This document shows positions 27,976 to 39,851 of a stretch of 64,000 nt of DNA, in pieces. Position 1 is the stretch's first letter. Each line of letters begins with the position of its first letter. The position numbers were made by a program, and so were the translations under genes. Below the pieces are notes generated by a model. That model was not told where the DNA came from, made no database searches, and saw only the letters and a program-made list of their open reading frames with translations. Source of the DNA: Kudoa neothunni (lineage: Eukaryota > Cnidaria). The DNA is taken from assembly GCA_964304625.1 (NCBI GenBank), contig OZ199838.1, positions 16,554,001 to 16,618,000 of the forward strand, given 5' to 3'.

Positions 27976-29559
27976 AATTCGAAATCAGCATGTTCAATAT
28001 CTACCTAAAATTTCGAACTTAGTTGAGTTTTTATCAAAATATATTAACCAATTTATTTTTGTCATGGTTTTTCTGTTGTAACTTCGTGGGCGTGCGTGTA
28101 TTCTGATTAACCTGGAGTTTTGTTTTGACCTTAATAGATGTAAGGTATAGATTGATTGCCGAGTCGAGATCGTACACTATTGATCATCGTCTTGTGTTTA
28201 CCATTTGGTCGATTAACCTCAATGATTGCCTTATTGATGTTGGTGCTGTGTCGGGCGAGGTGGTTGTCGTAATCTGTGTGGAATAGTTGTGGGTGTTATG
28301 GATTAACATTTATTATTGCGTGTCTATTCGTTACGACCCCCTATTTGTCTGTTGGGGGTCAGTTCGTAGGGGTTGACTCGGGAGTTCATCTATTAAATGA
28401 GTGACTAGGGAGAGCATGCTTAGACCACCTTTTTTGGTTAACAGGATCTAATAGTGATGCTTTCAGTAGAAATTCTGTGATATGTGGAATGTTTTCGATT
28501 CTATCTTTATATTGTACATGTATCTTAGCATTCATTGGTTTTCCAGTCACGATTTTAATCGGTTAAATTGGCAACCGTTATGACCAAATAAATGAAGGGG
28601 AGGAACTTTTAATGGGTCAGCGATAGTTAGATTTGGTTTTTGCAGGTAACTACGTAAAGGAAAGAATTTATTATGTTGGCTCATAAGTGGGCCCTCTGTA
28701 TTCTATACCTCTATATCGTTATATCGTTATCGTTATAGTTATATCGTTATATCGTTATCGTTATAGTTATATCGTTATATCATCGTTATAGTTATCTCTA
28801 TCTATATCAATGGTCGACATTCCGATTGAGTTTCGGGGCTGGATACTCATGCTAAACTGAGAGGCGGGCCATAATATGTTAAATCCTTTAGCTGCAATGA
28901 ATTTCCCACGGTAAAAATGAAAATTAGCTTAATTCTTTGAACTCCAAGGTTGCCATATGGAAACATTTTAATTTTGTGAGCATTTTAACCATTTGGTTAC
29001 ATTTTTTAAATATATCTTTATTATAATAATATAATTAATATTTATTTGATTTTATAAAAACTTGTATGTTTCATATCAAGAGCAATATAGAGGAATATCT
29101 AACTCTACAGCAAGTATAAAAAAGACTAAAAGTATCATGCAATTGAACTTAGAATTTGGAGGTTTCAGTAAAATTAAAAATATACACATATACTATTAAA
29201 TAAGTTTATTCTAAGAATGAATCTAAAAAGAAAATATGTTTTGATACGTATAATATAAGGACAGATTAATCCATGTTGCCATTTGGCATCATGTGTGTAT
29301 CTTTCTAATTTTCGAAATGAATATTTCATTTTTTGGATATTTTATATAAAATTATTTAAAATTTAACAGAATGAGCAAAAAAATTTTTTTCTGCCGCTAA
29401 ATTAAATTCGAGGTTCAGAGAGTTAATAATTTTGTATTTTGATATTTAAAATCATAATATTTTACTGTAGAGCGATAAGAATATAATATACGTTCCATAT
29501 TTTTATGAGAAATGACTGGTTTTATATAATTTGCTAATTTAAAATTAACATAATTCTAC
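27976..29559. other. DEAF1 3' flank and intergenic DNA
   Basis: The first about 800 bases are relatively GC-rich unique-looking DNA without an open frame. It then becomes AT-rich. A short tandem repeat at 28711-28795 is listed separately. Confidence 0.4.
28711..28795. repeat. TATATCGTTATCGTTATAG short tandem repeat
   Basis: Irregular tandem array of ATATCGTT, ATCGTT and ATAGTT units, about 85 bp. Confidence 0.8.
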
Positions 29560-31060
29560 GGGTATTGAATTTAATATTGGCAGTGTTTATATTGCCCAAC
29601 ACGCTTTTCATCTTAAAATAATTATTCAATCGTTATCATTTTTAACAGAAAATATCTTTTATAAATGCGGAGTAACAATTTTGTTTCATTTATTTTTTAG
29701 TTTACAGTTAGGCATCCAAATGCATCGAGGATATTTTTAATTCTCGTATAAGTATTAATACAAAATACTTTACGTTTTCAATAAATCAATGTATATTTCC
29801 CTAATAACGCCAATTTATGTAGTGTAATGCCATAAATGAGTAAAATGATCTTTAGAATGAAGTTGTACCGTTTATAATACCGAGTTCAATCATTATAGAT
29901 GGAGAGTCTGATCAAACACTACTCATTCAAGGTATTATACCAAACCTAAAGATGGTTGATGCATTCCCAAACTTTTAGATGGCTTAATAATTAATGAAAA
30001 CACACTCAAAGCGAAAGAAATTTTGTTACTTGATCGGTTATTCTAGAAAAGTTTTCGCAATAGAAGATTTTCCAGTAGCTTGCCAATTTATTTATTAAAT
30101 ATGAAGATTGAGCGGGAAGATTATTAGTTATAGAGCTAATAACTCAAATTGTTGAAAAATTAAACTCAAACTTTACCATAAGATATAACACATCATTAAC
30201 GTTATATGCATTAAATATTGTATAAGTTGAAATAAATAATTAAATCGAAACTTATTTCAATATTTGCACATGTGTCTTCTACATAAGTACAAAGTTACCA
30301 TGCAGACATATTATCCCTACTAGAAAGAAAATTAGTATGGATTTATATGACAAAAATTTGTAATAGGAGGTGACACAAGAATTATTACTTATCATTTATT
30401 AAAATGATCAAAGATATACATGTTTAGAATTATTTGTGTAATGTACAGCCAGATATTACAAAAATTTCGAGTCAATGATCTTCTCTGAATTTTACATTAA
30501 ATCGATATATTAAGCCAAAATTTTTTGCAATAAGATAGCAATTACTAAGGTCTAAACAAACCAAGACTCAATATGACTCACTAAAAAAGATTTTGGATGG
30601 ATTAATCTCGCTTATTTTCAATGAGGATTCTATGGATAAGGTACTCATTTTTTCCAATTTTCATATATCAACCTAATTTAGTTCAAATTAACGTCTAAAT
30701 TTATTATCAGCAACAATCGAAAAATTTCTTATCCAACATGTAATGAGAGTGCCTTTAGTAAAATTTTTATTGTACATTTCATTACTGAGGAGTCATGAAC
30801 GGAGAGGGTGGATATACAAGAAGCAGTTCGAGACAATGACACATCATACATAATTGATATGGGAATCTTAGACATTGTGAATGATTCTACTATTTATTAA
30901 ATACCAATCTATGATACTTTTGTGAATTTTATCCATGTCGCGAGTTTCACGAAATTATAACAATAAAGTTGCCAACAGTAATGAAGTTGAGAGTTAGACC
31001 AAAAGGTGTATTACAAACGATTATAGATTTAAAAAATTCTATGCAGTTACACAGTACCAT
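29560..31060 (+). mobile_element. MULE transposon (SWIM type), internally deleted copy
   Basis: It aligns along its length with the larger MULE at 49610-52345: matching starts (AATATCTTTTATAAATGC), GGAGAGTCTGATCAAACA, the SWIM-like remnant CRHIIPTRKK (about 30300), the stretch around 30440-30600, and a final KLRVRPKGVLQT motif (about 30985). About 1.1 kb that encodes the DDE core in the other copy is missing, with the join near 30080. Stops are frequent. It is a non-autonomous, dead relative. Confidence 0.7.
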
Positions 31061-31599
31061 TTATTTACAAATTTAAAAGTCGAATATTTTATTAAATTTT
31101 AATATTGTATAAATCATTCCGGGGGAATATTTACCTTATTGTAAGAATTTTAAAAATGAATTGGTCGAATAGTTATACTATACCTTGTTTCCATTTGGAT
31201 TTATTGATATAAATTAGTTATGTTAAAGTACGTCCCGAATTAATGAAAAAAATTCATATTCTGCAGTTATACAAAATATTCTCGGAAAAAATTGTAACGA
31301 TTGAATTATTATTTTAGGAGAAAAAGCGCGCCCGGCAAAATAGACACAGCCTTTAATATTTCATATACTTAACCCCCGGACACCTAAGGAAAAAAGTTAT
31401 ACGAAAACCTTGAGGGTAGCCACCACTGTGACCATATGCAAAATTATATTAAGATAATTCAAATTGTTGCATGTAATATTAATAGAATAATTATTTACAG
31501 TTTAAAATATAAACAATTTAATAAAAATAAGTCAATGATGCATTTTCGTGTCTTTAATTTGCGCAAGTTCGATTAACAGGAATAATTATGGCTGAATAT

Positions 31600-32268
31600 T
31601 AGTGTTTCCAAACCTTTTTTTCTATCATGCCCCACATTTTTTAATAATATTGATTTTGTAACTTAAACTTCTTATAATTAAAATTCAAGCTTCATACCAC
31701 ATTTGAATTTGAAAGTAATTAATATATACTTTTTCCTCATCAAAATCCGGTTGTATTAGATTATATCTAACTGGATTTTTAGATGAAACTTGAAGGTTAA
31801 CATCTTCAGTTCTTCATCCAATCAAAAACAGTTTTAAGTGAAACTCGTTGTAATCTAGTTCGCATTATGCAAGGCTTTGATATGGACAGGTTTTATCAAC
31901 CCAAAAGACATAATCTAAATAGAAAATTTATCAATATTATATGAGGGTAAATAAAAAACAGGGGAGATCACGATTATAAATTAGATAAGATCGGGATTAA
32001 AACCATTCTTCTTCTATTCATGTTAAGACCTTTCGAATGTTATTATTCATTTTTATGTAATTAATTATTTCTTTTGGTGTCGTTGTACGATATTAATGGT
32101 CATTTAAAAATAAACGAGATCGAGGTATCGAATTCAAAGTGTCTCACCATTATCCATGTCATATATATGCTCAGGATTTTCCGCAACCCATCATAGGCGT
32201 TCATTAGACGTTCAAAAATTTCTACGCCCCAACAAAATTTTTTCACGTCCCACCGGTGGGAAACAGCT
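31600..32268. mobile_element. Non-autonomous hAT element, uninterrupted copy
   Basis: It begins TAGTGTTTCCAAACCTTTTT and ends with an inverted match (CAGCTGTTTCCCACCGGTGG), both hAT-like. Internal sequence matches the two halves of the element at 9979-11743: GATTATAAATTAGATAAGAT near 31970, ATTAAAACCATTC near 31995, GTGTCTCACCATTATCC near 32140. No transposase. Confidence 0.65.
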
Positions 32269-33970
32269 GTATATACTTGGAATAGCGTGATAAATTAGAA
32301 ATATTTAATTATTGCTTCATTTTCACATTTTCGTATTATTATTTTACTATGAAATCTTTTCGTGTGTTAACAGAAATATGTTAAATGTCTATATTCGTAC
32401 TTTATAAATTGAAGTTGGCATTATATATTAATTTATGAATAACAAACACATATATATTCTATAGTCTATAGTCCATGGATTTTTAGATTTTGAATCTTTG
32501 AGTTATGCTAAGATTGTTTAAATTAAACTTTAAATAACTCTGTTTAACTTACTACTTTTTAATTATATGAAATTTAGAAAAATTATTATAATACGCGCGA
32601 CTCCCATGTCAGATTTAATTAGATAACAGAATCAAAAAAATAAAGTTAAAAAAATTCCTTTCTTCAAGAAAATTTATAAGTTTATTATATCATAGGGAGG
32701 CATATTATATATTTTTAGTATCTAAAATTTATTTATATAACGGTCATGTTCAGGTAGGTATAACTTTTTTCTTTATTTGATTTTAAGCAAAAAATCCAAA
32801 GTAAAACTCCATTATTTAAGAATTTTTAAAAGCGCCTTTTAATATAAAATACTCGTAGGGAAAATAGTGAATTAAATATTTTGAAAAAGTCATTAATATG
32901 ATAAGCGTTGGTTGGCCACAATGGCCATCTCCAGGTATTCGAGGGTTAAATAATAGTTCGAAATCATAAAGAACAATAATTAAACGTTTCCGTTCGCAAC
33001 AATACGACTAGTATCATACAATCAGTAAAAATAATTAAGAAATTTGTCAGGAGAAATATTTTAATCTGTATTTCGTTTCTTCCACATTTACACAATAAGA
33101 AACCAATTTCACGTAATCTCTTCGGGACCAAGAAAAAAATGCACCAAATCGGTCACGTCCAGGGTTTGGGTTTTTATGGTCACCTTGAGTTCTTGAGGGG
33201 TTTTTAATTTAATACTAAATCTTGAGTTTTTATTGAAAACTTGTAAACATTAAAGAATGTTTAAATTTTTTTATGTACGGCATTAATATTTTTATTTTTA
33301 ATGACGTATCTTATTCAGATTATATCATGCAGCAGCGCTTCCCAACTAAAATTGGACTCGCACCCGCTACCATACGATAATACAATAAGGTGTAACTGAC
33401 TCAAAATTTCTCAAAAATTATTTTCTATTGTGATCGAATCTCAAACCCCCCAATCCCATAGTGCACACCCTTAAGGGTGCTGGAACCATTGTCATGCAGG
33501 GTTTAAACATTTGCGATATTGGACAACACATTAGATTGTTTAGCATGGCACGATTATATAATTACTCAGTAAATATTTTCACACATTATTAGAAAATTTA
33601 TACGTTGTTTCAAAATATATTTTGAAATACAAAGTAATAAATTGTGAGTGTATTGATCTACACTAGATATTAAGTATGAGTGAATGTTCGTGACTTAACA
33701 TTGCAATCATACGACGATAAATTTAAATTTAATGTCTAAAGACATACTTATTGAATCGAAAAAAAGTTAAAAACTTTAATAAATACGATTCAATTTTTGT
33801 TATTGTGCTTTAAACTAGTGCTTTTCGATCTCCCATCCTTGATTTTCCAAATCCGTTGGCAGCCCTGATCACGTCCAATTTCACGCACTTACACACACAA
33901 TTATTTCAGAAAAAAATGACGTTTAATATCGATTAAGTTGCATTTAAAGAGGCCAGTTAACTATATATTA
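32269..33970. other. Transposon-derived AT-rich DNA
   Basis: No gene. It contains a TTAA-flanked element end at 32945 (listed separately), a GGTCACC...GGGGTTTTTAATTTAA patch near 33178-33214 and hAT-like ends near 33335 (CAGCGCTTCCCAACTAAAAT) and 33818 (AGTGCTTTTCGATCTCCCAT). Confidence 0.4.
32890..32944 (-). mobile_element. TTAA-flanked piggyBac-like MITE end
   Basis: On the minus strand after TTAA: CCCTCGAATACCTGGAGATG and then GCCATTGTGGCC. It is related to the ends at 39130 and 48938. The left extent is not defined. Confidence 0.5.
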
Positions 33971-33979
33971 ATTCATAAA

Positions 33980-34345
33980 AGAATTAAAACTCGAGAAACG
34001 TGTCAACAGCACAAAAATATTTTTAGACGATCTATGAAATACTCCCCTTGTTGCTATCGGTAGAATAAGGCAGTTTCGTCTACATTGTAAACCAAATTTT
34101 CAGAATACATTTTAAAAGATGTTCTGATTTGTTTGGTCTACTTAGAAGTAGTTTCGGTGTAGCATCAACAGATTAATTAATAAAATTTGATTTTTAAATG
34201 TTGGACCTTTTTTTAAAACAACGAAACTCTCAAAGAATTGTACATGAAGGTAAAATTTTTTTCTTAGGCTAATCGGTTTCTCCTGATGATTATCGTGACG
34301 ACGCTTACTACAATCTTTTTGCTTCATGTCCACCCGATCCACTCA
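33980..34345 (-). mobile_element. Tigger transposase fragment
   Basis: Minus-strand translation contains NLVYNVDETALFYR (about 34055-34100), the first catalytic block of Tigger/pogo DDE domains. A degraded helix-turn-helix remnant lies upstream (34100-34345). No termini were assigned. Confidence 0.6.
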
Positions 34346-35504
34346 TATACATCTTCATCAACAGAATTAAATTGTCCTGTATGCAAATAATTTCTATTTT
34401 TAGATTCTAGAAAGATTTATAGGTTTTGATTATTTTATTTTTCATCTCTAGGATGCCATTAAGAGTCGAGATAATAGATATTTTAAAACGTGATATAGTG
34501 ACAGTTTTTTTCATAATAATAAGTAATATTGTACTTCTCGGCAATAGGTATAGTTATAAAACTTTTTTGTCATTAAATATCAACTTAACTAAATAATAAA
34601 CACGAAGTATCTGAAAAAAGTGATGAAATGGGAAAATCACGTGACTTTTAGTTACATTATTTCGCAACTTTTTAGAATAATTTTTATAAAAATTTTGATT
34701 GAAATATTATAAGAAACATATTATATAAACAATGACTAATCAAAATTCCAACTAAATAAATTTTGAAAAAATGCGTGAAATTGGTTACTTCCTGTATTTA
34801 AAAAAATTGGATAATATTTAATTAATTTCGTTTGCATCGCCATTTAACTTCTTTATATGCTGAATAGATCAATTATAAAAATTGGGGAACTTATAAAGTA
34901 TTGTCTAATAAAAAAAAATTTAACTTTATTACTGACCCCTGCTCTGTATTATCTCAGTGTTTATTCCGATTTTAACCTACAACTGGTGGCTACGTATTGG
35001 GGTTTGAACTCTGCTAGCGACAATTCATCATAATCAGAAGGACAAATTTTAGATGAATTCAAAATAACAAGTACCGCTATGTTTTCTCGAATATAACGCA
35101 ATCTGCGACTTTTTGTGTTATACATAAATTAAAGGTTTAATTGGAAGATCAATCGTAGAATATTTCTGCAATGTTAAATTAAAATAACAAGAAATCTAAT
35201 TTTGGTAGAAATACGGTCACTTGACAACCCACTTTAAATTTTATAAGGGGACAAAAAATTTTGCTACCGGCTTTTGCAAAAAATGAAACAATAATTGTAG
35301 AAAATTTAACAAGAAAATATCTCTATATCTTACTGTAACGATTAAGATTAAATAGAGACCGTAGAAATCTAAATAAAGGATGCATTATTGATTTTGAATA
35401 ATCAGTCAGTTACTAGTGGAATTCATAAAATATAAATTCATAGATCATATATAAAACTTTTGAAAACGTGTCTATCTTCAAAAAGGTTTTTCAGACCGAT
35501 ACCA
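34346..35504. other. AT-rich intergenic DNA
   Basis: No gene recognised. A hAT-like end (inverted, CAGGGGTCAGTAATAAA) ends near 34943, and a degraded Tigger-like end (TCTCGAATATAACGCAATC) lies near 35085. Confidence 0.4.
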
Positions 35505-36212
35505 CTAAAGTTGGTAATAAAAATATAAAAATATAAAGTAATCAAGAAATTTTCCAAAAATGTGGTGCAAAAATCCCTCAAAGTCACCTTTACCATTATA
35601 TATAACTGAAAAGTTACTTTCGTCATAGATCAAGGTGGTGGAGTCATCATTGTAGGGATTTCTGGTGTGGAAACGAGAGCTAAGTTGTTGTTGGTTGGTT
35701 GTTGTGAACAGAGGAGTTTTTAGTCGAAACCATCGGATCGAATCAATCAATAGAAGTAGTAGAAAAAGATCAACGACACTTTGGGATATTATTATGAATA
35801 TTCTTTGTTTACGATTTTCATTATTATGAGGTAACGTTTGGTGTGCATTTAGTGAATACACACTGACTATGAACCAAATAAATAGGTGGATCGCATTTAT
35901 TAGTACACCATGATAGGAGATGAATGATTTTTCGGAAAGGAATACATTGTTTAAGTGATATTCGTTTCCATAGATTACATCCAAAAAAAACGCAATCACA
36001 AAATACATCACTGTGTACACAGACAGCGCTTTTATTACAGAGCAACACTGAGATAATTCTGCAAAGACGCATGTATTCTTTTTTGTATTTGACCCTTGCT
36101 TCACCAAAATTGCAATCACTAAAGCCATAATCTTAAAAATCGAGGTCAACCAAATACCGTTTAAAAGTGTGTACCAGAATGAGATTTTGTATAATGTGTT
36201 TTTTGTTTCCAT
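35505..36212 (-). CDS. Predicted four-pass membrane protein, unknown family
   Basis: Not a family I recognise. A single 235-codon open frame from a true ATG has four well-separated hydrophobic segments, by eye near residues 11-36 (IWLTSIFKIMALVIAILV), 62-82 (LSVYTVMYFVIAFFLDVIYG), 99-121 (VLINAIHLFIWFIVSVYSL) and 136-158 (IFIIISQSVVDLFLLLLLI). A hydrophilic Asn/Gln/Thr-rich tail follows. It is the longest uninterrupted frame in the window and its loops are not low-complexity, which argues for a real gene. The last about 25 codons look like an intron 3' end (T-rich run then CAACTTTAG). Splicing from GTAAAG after VIYN to that AG would give a shorter end (VVSV). AT-rich DNA can produce hydrophobic frames by chance, so confidence is moderate. 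Confidence 0.5.
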   Translation of the reverse strand: METKNTLYKISFWYTLLNGIWLTSIFKIMALVIAILVKQGSNTKKNTCVFAELSQCCSVIKALSVYTVMYFVIAFFLDVIYGNEYHLNNVFLSEKSFISYHGVLINAIHLFIWFIVSVYSLNAHQTLPHNNENRKQRIFIIISQSVVDLFLLLLLIDSIRWFRLKTPLFTTTNQQQLSSRFHTRNPYNDDSTTLIYDESNFSVIYNGKGDFEGFLHHIFGKFLDYFIFLYFYYQL

Positions 36213-37647
36213 AATATATTTTTATTTTTTCAGTCAATTCCATATCACTTGTATCTCTACTTTGAAACTAGATGAGGATATTTAGCATAGTTTTAGTTTA
36301 AGCGGATAAGTAGATTTAAAATTGTAGCAGATAATCTTGGAAAATATATAGTTTCGACAAGCACCTCATAAATACAAAATTGGTCGCTAATTTTGAGTTT
36401 ATTTGAATATTGTTATACTTTTAATTGTTTATAAATTATTGCTTTTGAATAAATCCCATTATATCTAGTTGCGTATTGATTATTTTTATTTTGATATTAG
36501 GTGACGATTTAGACTATATGTTATGGTACTACGATTAGATGCTTAGTACTAGATATAAATAATTATGATGAAATTGAAAGTTTTTGCACTTAATTATAAC
36601 GATGATTAGAGTCGATTGTATTTGAATCTATTCCATAGTTATTCGGGGAAAAAATAATTCAATTAATCTGTTTAATTAGTTTTTAACAGAAATTCTGTTC
36701 AAATTAGCGCTAAATATTTAGCAATTTTTTTACTTGATTATCTGCAATCAATCTATTTTATCTAAGTTGGCACAACTAAAGCATTTAAAAAAGATCTCTA
36801 ACAATGTCATAAAGGAAGTACGATTTCCGTTGGAAAATAAGACCTAATCCAATTTTCAGAGTGTATTAAATATAAGACCTAGTAATATTTTAAGTGTAAA
36901 ATTTATATTTGACCCGATCTTTATTCAGAGAGTCATGGTAGTGTTTAATCGACCAAGTTTTCGTTATAAGGAATAAGCTTCAGCAATACTGAATAATTAA
37001 TTAATCCGTAGATACCGTAGATATGAGGTTTAAAATTGTTATCGTTTAAACATGAGACGCACAGTTCAGTTACAAATACTTAATTATTCCAAAAATATTA
37101 AAGTTTATATTAATATTACTATGAAAGCGATATTAGTGTGGTCTACATCATATGAACGTAGGTCATTGAAAAAAGTACAATAAGGTCCCCAGTTCGCGTA
37201 ATTTTATGGAACCAATGATAAGTAATGCAATCGAAGGCCCTTACGCTATACCGGGTACATTCGCAAGTGCAATCATGTAATTAACTTTTCAAATAAATTC
37301 CTCAGTTATTGAGTATCTATTTTTCTTTATAATTATATTATTATCGTAATATATTACAGGATGTAAATTAATATTTAAAACGCACCCATGAATGAGTTAA
37401 TGACATTAATTAATTCGAAAGATACATCAATTTCATAAAAACTGTTTTTATCTTAATCAAATTAAAAATTCATGTCTAAATCATTAGGAAAACTATTAAT
37501 AAAGTTTTTATTTTCATTGTTGGTTTATTTCGTTACAGTTAAATTCTCATTTCAATCATCTAATGATTGATTAACAGGAATAAATCCAAAAATTGTCTTT
37601 CCTCGCATAATCTCTTGCATTTTTAAAAATATTAATTTCGTTTAACA
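36213..37647. other. AT-rich intergenic DNA
   Basis: No gene or clear repeat recognised. Confidence 0.4.
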
Positions 37648-37674
37648 TTAAACCCTAGAAAGCTTGTTAAAAAT

Positions 37675-37937
37675 AGCTACACAAAGGCTCAATCGGCCCC
37701 TTTTTTGTTCCATGTATAAATTGATCAAATAGAGTCACCTCATTATCGTAATGTATTTGTTTTAAGATTATTTAAATTTAAAGGATAGAAAATATTTTTA
37801 ATTCTAATTTCAGGAATTTATAAACTATAAATATCCGTGGAGAGTGATTTTTGTAATATTTAGCTATTCATCGAAGCTTTTAATTCTTTATCATAAATTA
37901 AAATTAATTTGAAAGAAACAAAACATTAATATATTAA
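37675..37937 (+). repeat. Left arm of long inverted repeat
   Basis: Reverse complement of 38449-38713 with only scattered mismatches (for example ATCCGTGGAG against its partner CTCCACGGAT). Confidence 0.85.
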
Positions 37938-38448
37938 GAGCATTTTTTATATGATAATACACGATATTGATAAGGGACCTAAATAAGCACGATGTAATGT
38001 TAGTTGTTGAATGCTTAAAAAGGAAAATAAGTTTTATACACCACGAGATTTGAATTGGCTTGGAATAATACTTTTGATTTTAATGCCGACTATTACAGTA
38101 TACAATTCAGCGTTGAATAATACTTCAAAGAATATGATCATAATATGGAGAAGTTGTGGAGCAACTAAGATGATAATCCGTTGTTGGATGGCGACCATGA
38201 TTCCATGAAAACAGCTTTATGGCCTTTCTATGTAAATAATACGTCGTCTTGATTTTTATTAAATTATGTTGAATTGTTTTGAAAAATTGTTTCCTTGTAG
38301 ACTACGTTATTATATGAAAAATTATGATGATAACTAATCTTGTTGTGCATAAAACTTAATCTTCTTTTTAAACATGCGACAACCGTCACGTCGTGCCTAT
38401 TTTAGGTCCTCTTATAAATATTGCATATTATAACTTGAAAAAAATTCT

Positions 38449-38713
38449 TTTAATATATTAAAGTTTTGTTTCTTTCAAATTAATTTTAATTTATGATAAA
38501 GAATTAAAAGCTTCGATGAATAGCTAAATATTACAAAAATCACTCTCCACGGATGTTTATAGTTTATAAATTCCTGAAATTAGAATGAAAAATATTTTCT
38601 ATCCTTTAAATTTAAATAATCTTAAAACAAATACATTACGATAATGAGGTGACTCTATTTGATCAATTTATACATGGAACAAAAAAGGGGCCGATTGAGC
38701 CTTTGTGTAACTA
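38449..38713 (-). repeat. Right arm of long inverted repeat
   Basis: Partner of 37675-37937; see the element entry. Confidence 0.85.
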
Positions 38714-38999
38714 TTTGAAAAATTTGATAAAAAACATACATAGGATGAAAAGAAATTGCTGACTCCTACAAATATAGTTACATAAAATTTATAATGTAAT
38801 TTAAGTGACATGAATTTTCTAATATAGAATATTCCTATAATTTTATAAGCATTTAATTAAATTATGGACCAAATAAGGACCCACTGAGCTTTCTAGGGTT
38901 AAAAAAATAATTCCACATTCGATTATTTGTCTATAATTTAACGATTTTTTGAAAGATTTATATTGTTTAGATTTAATTATTTCCGTTTAAATTAATTTT

Positions 39000-39130
39000 T
39001 TTTCTTTTTTTAACTTAAAACCAAGCTGTTCTATTGTTTTATTTATCTTTATAGTCATATAGTTTCAAATATAATTATGCTACGATTAAATTGCATGGGA
39101 CCACAGCGGTCATCTTCAGGCATTCGAGGG
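39000..39130 (-). mobile_element. TTAA-flanked piggyBac-like MITE, copy
   Basis: On the minus strand from TTAA (39131-39134): CCCTCGAATGCCTGAAGATG, then GCAATTTAATCGTAGCATAA and TATAAAGATAAATAAAACAA. It matches 48938-49080 closely over about 130 bp in the opposite orientation. The inner border is not defined. Confidence 0.65.
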
Positions 39131-39599
39131 TTAAATAAATTTTCAAAGGAATATAAATTACTTGATTTTTTACGCCTAAATAGACCAATAATGCATTGGT
39201 TAAGTTGCAATTTTCTTATAGAATGCGTATCTGCATTGATTTTTGAATAACACTGATTATAGATGGTGCAATTTTTATGAGAAATTACAAGGAACGTTGA
39301 ACTCATTAAAAGCGTTAGCGCGTATACTAAAAATACCCTCATGCATTCAGTTTTGTTTCTATCGATTATATCATATTTTCTTAATCAAAGATGGGGGAAC
39401 AAAATCATTAATATTTTCTCAGTTAATTTTATTATAAAAGTGGATATAACGGGTTTAAAGATCAAATAATTGTGATTATTTACTTGTTTTCCCGTTGTAT
39501 AAAAATGATAGGGAAATTATTATATAATATATATATATATATAATTAGGATACATATTTCATAGAATACTTTATTATTTTTATACTTTATATGATTTTA

Positions 39600-39850
39600 A
39601 AGTGTTCGTCTTTGCCTTTTAGGTAATCTAATGACTGTTAGATCAGAACTATTAGGTGGCTCTGCTGTTCCTAATTTAGAGAAAAATATTAAATCTATAT
39701 AAATTTGATAAAAAATTCTATATGAGTATTTAATTTTTGAATTTATCGCCGGTTTCGCGTTCATATAACTGTTTGTCATTTTGCAAATTGTATAAGTCTT
39801 AAGACGAGCCATTAGTAAGTAACTTGGTTTAGGATGCTTCAGAAACTTCA
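39600..39850 (-). mobile_element. Possible MULE C-terminal fragment
   Basis: The minus-strand frame ends SSDLTVIRLPKRQRRTL. This resembles the 'GRPKG.(E/D)LTVIGLPK+' tail common in invertebrate MULE transposases, equivalent to RGRPKGVFQTVVGLRKKK in the copy at 49.6-52.3 kb. The rest of the frame is not recognisable. Confidence 0.35.
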
Positions 39851-39851
39851 T

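Larger units (their letters stand above)
37652..38898. mobile_element. piggyBac-like fold-back element flanked by TTAA
   Basis: Short outer ends CCCTAGAAAGCTTGTTAAAA (left, one extra A before it) and, inverted, CCCTAGAAAGCTCAGTGG (right) are each flanked by TTAA (37648-37651 and 38899-38902), the target site of piggyBac-type elements. Inside are two long inverted arms, 37675-37937 and 38449-38713, nearly identical over about 260 bp, around a 510-bp spacer. The right side has about 185 bp between arm and end that the left lacks. The 65-codon open frame at 38011-38208 shows no transposase motif I can name, so the element looks non-autonomous. Confidence 0.75.

Noticed and set aside
35824-36130. 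Frames on both strands overlapping the four-pass protein
   Set aside because: Shorter, lack coherent hydrophobic segments, and overlap the better candidate.
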